Positions 14,746 to 18,710 of a stretch of DNA of 18,710 bases are shown here, one piece after another (position 1 is the stretch's first letter; each line of letters opens with the position of its first letter). The stretch spans positions 1 through 18,710 of the forward strand of contig CACPGM010000007.1 in assembly GCA_902633535.1 (NCBI GenBank). The letters run 5' to 3'. The notes below the pieces were generated by a model. That model was not told where the DNA came from. It was given only the letters and a program-made list of their open reading frames with translations, and did no database searches. This DNA is from an uncultured Pelagibacteraceae bacterium. Its GTDB lineage: Bacteria > Pseudomonadota > Alphaproteobacteria > Pelagibacterales > Pelagibacteraceae. The position numbers were made by a program, and so were the translations under genes.

Positions 14746-15549
14746 TTATAATATATCCTCAAGTCCTTCGTCATTATCAGAGGTAATATTTTTTTCTTTT
14801 TTAATTTTTTTATAGTGAAAATAGCTTATTGGTATTAGACAAAGATAGATTAAAGAGCTAATTGTTAGTACTTTAAAAGTATAAACTAAAAGTGCACCAA
14901 AAAATAAGACTATTCCAAATAATAAAAATTTTGTCATAGATCTTGGAATAATAATCTTTTTAAATGAATATGTAGGGATTGTGCTTATTAATAATACTGA
15001 AACTGCTATAAAAAAAGTTGGCACTATCAGATCATAATTAATCTTAAAAAAAAATTCTCCTAATTCACTAAAACTAAAAATTAGAGGAAACAAAACAATA
15101 ATTCCACCTGCTGGGGACGGCATTCCTTCAAAAAAATTATCTTTCCAAGATGGTTCCTCTTCAGTATTAATGTTAAATCTTGCAAGTCTTAAAGCAACAC
15201 AAACAACATAAATTAAACAAACAAACCATCCTAATTTTTCTAGATACTGTAAATTCCAAAAGTACATAATAAGTGCAGGCGCAACTCCAAAACTTATTAC
15301 ATCACCTAATGAGTCTAGTTCTTTTCCCATTTTAGATGTACCTTTTATCAATCTAGCAATTCTCCCGTCTAATGCATCCATTAAGCCAGCAAACAATATA
15401 GCAATTATAGCAATTGCAAATTTTCCATCTATTGCAAATTTTATTGAAGTTAAGCCAATACAAACCCCAATTAAAGTTATTGCATTAGGTAAAATTATTC
15501 TCGCCTTTTTATCTGAAACTATTTTAAAATTATTTTTTTTTTGTTCCAT
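14746..15549 (-). CDS. pssA: CDP-diacylglycerol-serine O-phosphatidyltransferase
   Basis: 267 residues. PssA joins CDP-diacylglycerol and serine to phosphatidylserine in the inner membrane. The CDP-alcohol phosphotransferase motif is complete: D61-G62..A65-R66, then G75, D79 and D83 (LDGRIARL and GKELDSLGD). ALRLARFN and MPSPAGG further on are typical of PssA. About seven hydrophobic segments fill the remainder. The start ATG gives a short hydrophilic N-terminus (EQKKNNFKIVSDKKARIILPN). It follows psd with a one-base gap, so the two enzymes that make phosphatidylethanolamine in sequence are translated together. Confidence 0.95.
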   Translation of the reverse strand: MEQKKNNFKIVSDKKARIILPNAITLIGVCIGLTSIKFAIDGKFAIAIIAILFAGLMDALDGRIARLIKGTSKMGKELDSLGDVISFGVAPALIMYFWNLQYLEKLGWFVCLIYVVCVALRLARFNINTEEEPSWKDNFFEGMPSPAGGIIVLFPLIFSFSELGEFFFKINYDLIVPTFFIAVSVLLISTIPTYSFKKIIIPRSMTKFLLFGIVLFFGALLVYTFKVLTISSLIYLCLIPISYFHYKKIKKEKNITSDNDEGLEDIL

Positions 15550-15550
15550 C

Positions 15551-16198
15551 TTATTTTTTAGCTAATAATGTTTCTCCAGAAATAGCTTTCTGACCAACTT
15601 TAACTAAAGGTTCATAATTTTCATAATATATGTCTGCTCGACTACCAAATCTTATCATTCCAATTCTGTCTCCTTGTTGTAATTCTTGATCTTTGTTTGA
15701 CTCACAAACTATCCTTCGAGCAACAAGACCAGCAATTTGAACTACAATTACATCGTTGTTATGAGGATCTTTAATTTTGTAATAATTTCTTTCATTATCT
15801 TCGCTTGCCTTATCAAGTGATGCATTCAAAAATTTTCCAGGTTTATACAAAATTTCATCAATTTTTCCTCCACACGGAGTTCTGTTAACATGACAGTCAA
15901 AAACATTCATAAAAATACTTATTTTTTTGAATTTTTTATTTTCTAAATTGAGTTCTTTAGGACCATCAACTTCTTCTACTTTAATAACTTCACCATCAGC
16001 TGGGCTTACAAGATAGTTGTCATCATTAATAATGACTCTCTCTGGATCTCTAAAAAAATAGTAAACCCAAATTGTTAGAACTAAACCTATAAGACCCAAA
16101 AAATCACTAAAACTATAAAGCACCAGAGTAATTATTCCTGCAATTACTAAAAACTTATATCCCTCTGCGTGAATTTTTGGAAATATCTTACTAAACAT
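15551..16198 (-). CDS. psd: Phosphatidylserine decarboxylase, short type proenzyme
   Basis: 215 residues, the size of the short (PSD-A) form. Psd decarboxylates phosphatidylserine to phosphatidylethanolamine. It self-cleaves at a Gly-Ser bond to make the pyruvoyl cofactor; here G185-S186 in RFGSRADIY. Other family marks are YYFFRDPERV (46-55), SPADGEV (65-71) and IFMNVFDCHVNRTPCGG (95-111). Two N-terminal hydrophobic segments (about 17-30 and 33-48) anchor it in the membrane. It leads the unit psd-pssA-GT-rlmE and is divergent from icd across 73 bases. Confidence 0.96.
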   Translation of the reverse strand: MFSKIFPKIHAEGYKFLVIAGIITLVLYSFSDFLGLIGLVLTIWVYYFFRDPERVIINDDNYLVSPADGEVIKVEEVDGPKELNLENKKFKKISIFMNVFDCHVNRTPCGGKIDEILYKPGKFLNASLDKASEDNERNYYKIKDPHNNDVIVVQIAGLVARRIVCESNKDQELQQGDRIGMIRFGSRADIYYENYEPLVKVGQKAISGETLLAKK

Positions 16199-16208
16199 AT
16201 TCTTCTAT

Positions 16209-16252
16209 TTGATAATTTTTCATTAATATGTATATAAAATCGCAAAATTCAA
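16209..16252. promoter_or_regulatory. Interleaved divergent promoter candidates for psd and icd
   Basis: Toward icd: TTGATA (16209-16214), 18 bases, TATAAA (16233-16238). Toward psd on the minus strand: TTGAAT (16247-16252), 18 bases, TATTAA (16223-16228). The two lie across each other in the 73-base gap, so polymerase binding to one should exclude the other. Matches are moderate in AT-rich DNA. Confidence 0.4.
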
Positions 16253-16271
16253 TTAATAAGATAAAATATAA

Positions 16272-17486
16272 GTGAGCAAAATTACCGTAAAAAACCCAAT
16301 AGTAGAGTTAGATGGTGATGAAATGACCAGAATAATATGGGAATTCATTAAAAAAAAATTGATCCTTCCCTATTTAAATCTTGGAATTGAATATTACGAT
16401 TTGGGAATGAAAAGTAGAGATAATACTGATGACCAAATTACAATTGACTCTGCTAAAGCAATTAAAAAAATTGGCGTAGGAATTAAGTGTGCAACAATTA
16501 CTCCAGACGAAGCAAGAGTAGAAGAGTTTAATCTTAAAAAAATGTGGAGGTCCCCTAATGGAACTATTAGGAATATTATTGGAGGAACAGTATTTAGAGA
16601 ACCAATAATCTGCTCCAATATTCCAAAATTAGTTCCTTCCTGGTCTGATCCTGTAGTAATTGGACGACACGCATTTGGAGATCAATATAGGGCTACTGAT
16701 TTTAAAGTTCCTGGTAAAGGAAAAATGGAAATAAAGTGGACCTCTGAAGATGGAAAAGATGAAATTAAATATGAGGTTTTTAATTTTACTGGTCCAGGTG
16801 TAGCTCTTTCAATGTATAATTTAGATAAATCAATTGAAGACTTTGCAAGATCTTGTTTTAGCTATGGATTAATTAAAAAATGGCCAGTTTATCTATCTAC
16901 TAAAAATACTATTTTGAAAAAATACGATGGAAGATTTAAAGATATTTTTGAAGAAGTTTTTAATAATGAGTTTAAGAAAAAATTTGAAGATACTAAAATT
17001 ACTTATGAACACAGATTAATTGATGACATGGTTGCATGTGCGATGAAATGGAGTGGAAAATATATTTGGGCTTGTAAAAATTATGATGGTGATGTTCAAT
17101 CTGATACTATGGCACAAGGTTATGGATCGTTAGGATTGATGACTAGTACGCTATTAACTCCTGATGGGAAGGTGATGGAAGCAGAGGCTGCTCATGGAAC
17201 AGTAACGAGACACTATAGAATGCATCAAGAAGGTAAGGAAACATCTACAAATCCTATAGCATCAATATTTGCGTGGACAAGAGGTTTGGCTCATAGAGGT
17301 AAATTAGATGGAAATGAAGAGCTTATCAAATTTGCTAATACAATCGAACAAGTTTGTATTGAATGTGTAGAGTCTGGGTCTATGACGAAAGATCTTGCAA
17401 TATTAATTGGACCTTCAAGTAAATATCTAACTACCAATCAGTTTTTAGATGTAATAGATAAAAATCTAAAAAAAAAATTAAATTAA
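16272..17486 (+). CDS. icd: NADP-dependent isocitrate dehydrogenase (eukaryote-like homodimeric type)
   Basis: 404 residues starting at GTG (16272-16274). It oxidatively decarboxylates isocitrate to 2-oxoglutarate with NADP+. The sequence follows the human IDH1-like branch, not the E. coli branch: [51 protein letters not shown] and [18 protein letters not shown]. Substrate arginines R100, R109 and R132, catalytic Y139 and K211, and metal-binding D251, D274 and D278 are all present. The NADP-side segment [20 protein letters not shown] is complete. The end overlaps the alaS stop on the other strand by 9 bases. No SD sequence is obvious before the GTG. Confidence 0.97.
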   Translation: MSKITVKNPIVELDGDEMTRIIWEFIKKKLILPYLNLGIEYYDLGMKSRDNTDDQITIDSAKAIKKIGVGIKCATITPDEARVEEFNLKKMWRSPNGTIRNIIGGTVFREPIICSNIPKLVPSWSDPVVIGRHAFGDQYRATDFKVPGKGKMEIKWTSEDGKDEIKYEVFNFTGPGVALSMYNLDKSIEDFARSCFSYGLIKKWPVYLSTKNTILKKYDGRFKDIFEEVFNNEFKKKFEDTKITYEHRLIDDMVACAMKWSGKYIWACKNYDGDVQSDTMAQGYGSLGLMTSTLLTPDGKVMEAEAAHGTVTRHYRMHQEGKETSTNPIASIFAWTRGLAHRGKLDGNEELIKFANTIEQVCIECVESGSMTKDLAILIGPSSKYLTTNQFLDVIDKNLKKKLN

Positions 17487-18710
17487 AGACTTAATTTTTT
17501 CATAAGCTTTATTTATTTTACTCTGATCTTGGCCACCAGCTTGGGCAAAGTCTTTCCTTCCTCCCCCACCTTGACCTCCGATAATTTCAGAGCTAAATTT
17601 TACAAATTTTACTGCATCGTATTTTTCAGTTAATTTACTTGTTACACCTACAGCAACTCCTACCTTGTCATCTTTACTAGCAAAAACAACAACTATTCCT
17701 TCACCTAATTCTTTTTTACCATCATCAACTAATTTTCTTAATTCTTTTGGTGGAAGACCTTCAACTTTTTGAAATCTTAACTTTATTCCTTTTACTTCTT
17801 CATCGCTTATTTCATTTTTTGTTTTATCACTTAGAATTGATTTAACTAATAAAGTATCTAGCTGTTTACCTAAATTTTTAATCAATAATTTTTGATCTGA
17901 TTGGTCTAAGGTTGGTTTGCCACCCAAATCAATTATCTGTTTAGATAAATCTTTAATTACTTCATCATTTTTTTCTAAAGATAGATTTGATAATTTTTCT
18001 TTATTCTTCAAAAAATTATCTAATTGTTTGTCTCTTAGAGCCTCTATCCTTCTTACACCTGCTGCAATCGAGGATTGGCTAACAATTTTAAATTTACCTA
18101 TATCTCCAGTGTTTTTAACATGAGTTCCTCCACATAATTCTGTAGAAAAATACTTTCCATTATCATCGCCCATTGAAAGAACCCTTACTTCTTCACCATA
18201 TTTTTCTCCAAATAATGCTAAAGCACCATTTTCCACAGCTTCATCAGGTGTCATTAATCTTGTTCTTACGTCTGTTTTCTTTGCAACCATTGAATTAACA
18301 AAAGTTTCTATTTTTTCAACATCTTCATTTGAAATTGGTTTCATATGACTAAAATCAAATCTTAATCTACTAGGTTCTACTAATGAACCTTTCTGAGTAA
18401 CATGGGTACCTAAAACTCTTCTTAATGACTCATGTAATAAATGAGTAGCTGAGTGATATGCTCTTGTATCATTTCTTCTTTTAACATTTATTTTCATTTC
18501 AACATTTTCATTCAATTTGATTGAACCACAAATTACTTTTCCATGATGAACAAAAAGATCTCCTAATTTTTTCTGAACATCAGTGACTTCAAATTTAAAA
18601 TCTCCAGAAATCATTTCTCCAGCGTCCCCAACTTGACCACCTGACTCTCCATAAAAAGGTGTTTGGTTTGTTATAACCATTCCCTCATCATTTGATTTTA
18701 ATTCTTTGAT
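17478..18710 (-). CDS. alaS: Alanyl-tRNA synthetase, C-terminal part (5' end outside window)
   Basis: The frame is open to the right edge (410 residues seen), so the ATG at 18678-18680 is internal. Visible are the editing-domain start ([13 protein letters not shown]), the zinc-type motif HSATH (H86, H90 of the fragment) with the paired CGGTH (C193, H197), which removes mischarged serine or glycine, and the C-Ala/DHHA1 domain ending [19 protein letters not shown]. The aminoacylation domain lies beyond the window. Convergent with icd, overlapping it by 9 bases. Confidence 0.97.
   Translation of the reverse strand: MKELKSNDEGMVITNQTPFYGESGGQVGDAGEMISGDFKFEVTDVQKKLGDLFVHHGKVICGSIKLNENVEMKINVKRRNDTRAYHSATHLLHESLRRVLGTHVTQKGSLVEPSRLRFDFSHMKPISNEDVEKIETFVNSMVAKKTDVRTRLMTPDEAVENGALALFGEKYGEEVRVLSMGDDNGKYFSTELCGGTHVKNTGDIGKFKIVSQSSIAAGVRRIEALRDKQLDNFLKNKEKLSNLSLEKNDEVIKDLSKQIIDLGGKPTLDQSDQKLLIKNLGKQLDTLLVKSILSDKTKNEISDEEVKGIKLRFQKVEGLPPKELRKLVDDGKKELGEGIVVVFASKDDKVGVAVGVTSKLTEKYDAVKFVKFSSEIIGGQGGGGRKDFAQAGGQDQSKINKAYEKIKSLI

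Noticed and set aside
18678..18680. ATG as start of a 400-residue protein at the right end
   Set aside because: The frame continues upstream without a stop to the window edge, and the protein begins in the middle of the AlaRS editing region, so it is internal to alaS.
1..18710. Mobile elements, phage genes, CRISPR, toxin-antitoxin or defence systems, tRNA genes
   Set aside because: No transposase, integrase, repeat-spacer array or cloverleaf sequence was recognised. All genes are core metabolism or small conserved-type proteins in dense order.

Overview
The window is very AT-rich and almost fully coding. Neighbouring genes abut, share start/stop bases (TAATG, ATGA) or even overlap convergently. 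Low GC, Lys/Asn/Ile-rich proteins, short spacers and the gene content (a glycine-riboswitch-controlled gcvTHP operon, a eukaryote-like NADP isocitrate dehydrogenase, a short PssA/Psd pair) fit a streamlined marine alphaproteobacterium of the SAR11/Pelagibacterales type. That assignment is inference from recognition; no taxonomic marker was searched. No mobile element, CRISPR array, tRNA or rRNA gene was seen, and no stretch over 300 bases lacks a gene.

Layout. Bases 1-7300 are all on the minus strand, read from right to left: pxpB and pxpC (5-oxoprolinase subunits B and C), an EamA/DMT permease, then a 190-base spacer with a promoter and a tandem glycine riboswitch, then gcvT-gcvH-gcvP and the 5' end of a flavin-dependent oxidoreductase that leaves the window on the left. 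Bases 7322-9338 are on the plus strand: pxpA (5-oxoprolinase subunit A, divergent from pxpB), a secreted TPR protein with a Gly-Gly-Ser repeat, and a TerC-like membrane protein. Bases 9335-16198 are minus strand again: psd, pssA, a GT8-like glycosyltransferase, rlmE, guaB (IMP dehydrogenase without CBS domains), a small secreted TPR protein, guaA and panB. icd (16272-17486) is on the plus strand, divergent from psd. The C-terminal part of alaS (minus strand) fills the right end.

How the genes work together. gcvTHP oxidises glycine to CO2, ammonia and methylene-tetrahydrofolate. The tandem riboswitch upstream would tie its expression to glycine. PxpABC opens 5-oxoproline to glutamate, and the permease overlapping pxpC could move a related compound. 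psd and pssA make phosphatidylethanolamine. guaB and guaA make GMP from IMP, with a TPR gene translationally coupled between them. panB performs the first committed step of pantoate synthesis and would use the same methylene-tetrahydrofolate that the glycine cleavage system makes. icd supplies NADPH and 2-oxoglutarate.

The observation most worth following is the regulatory layout at 4621-4784. The gcvT start codon and its SD-like AGAG lie in a perfect 12-base inverted repeat whose other arm overlaps the 5' strand of the second aptamer's P1 stem. This looks like a compact translational ON switch. The second is an IMP dehydrogenase that has lost its whole CBS module, with a run of 13 A residues at the junction.
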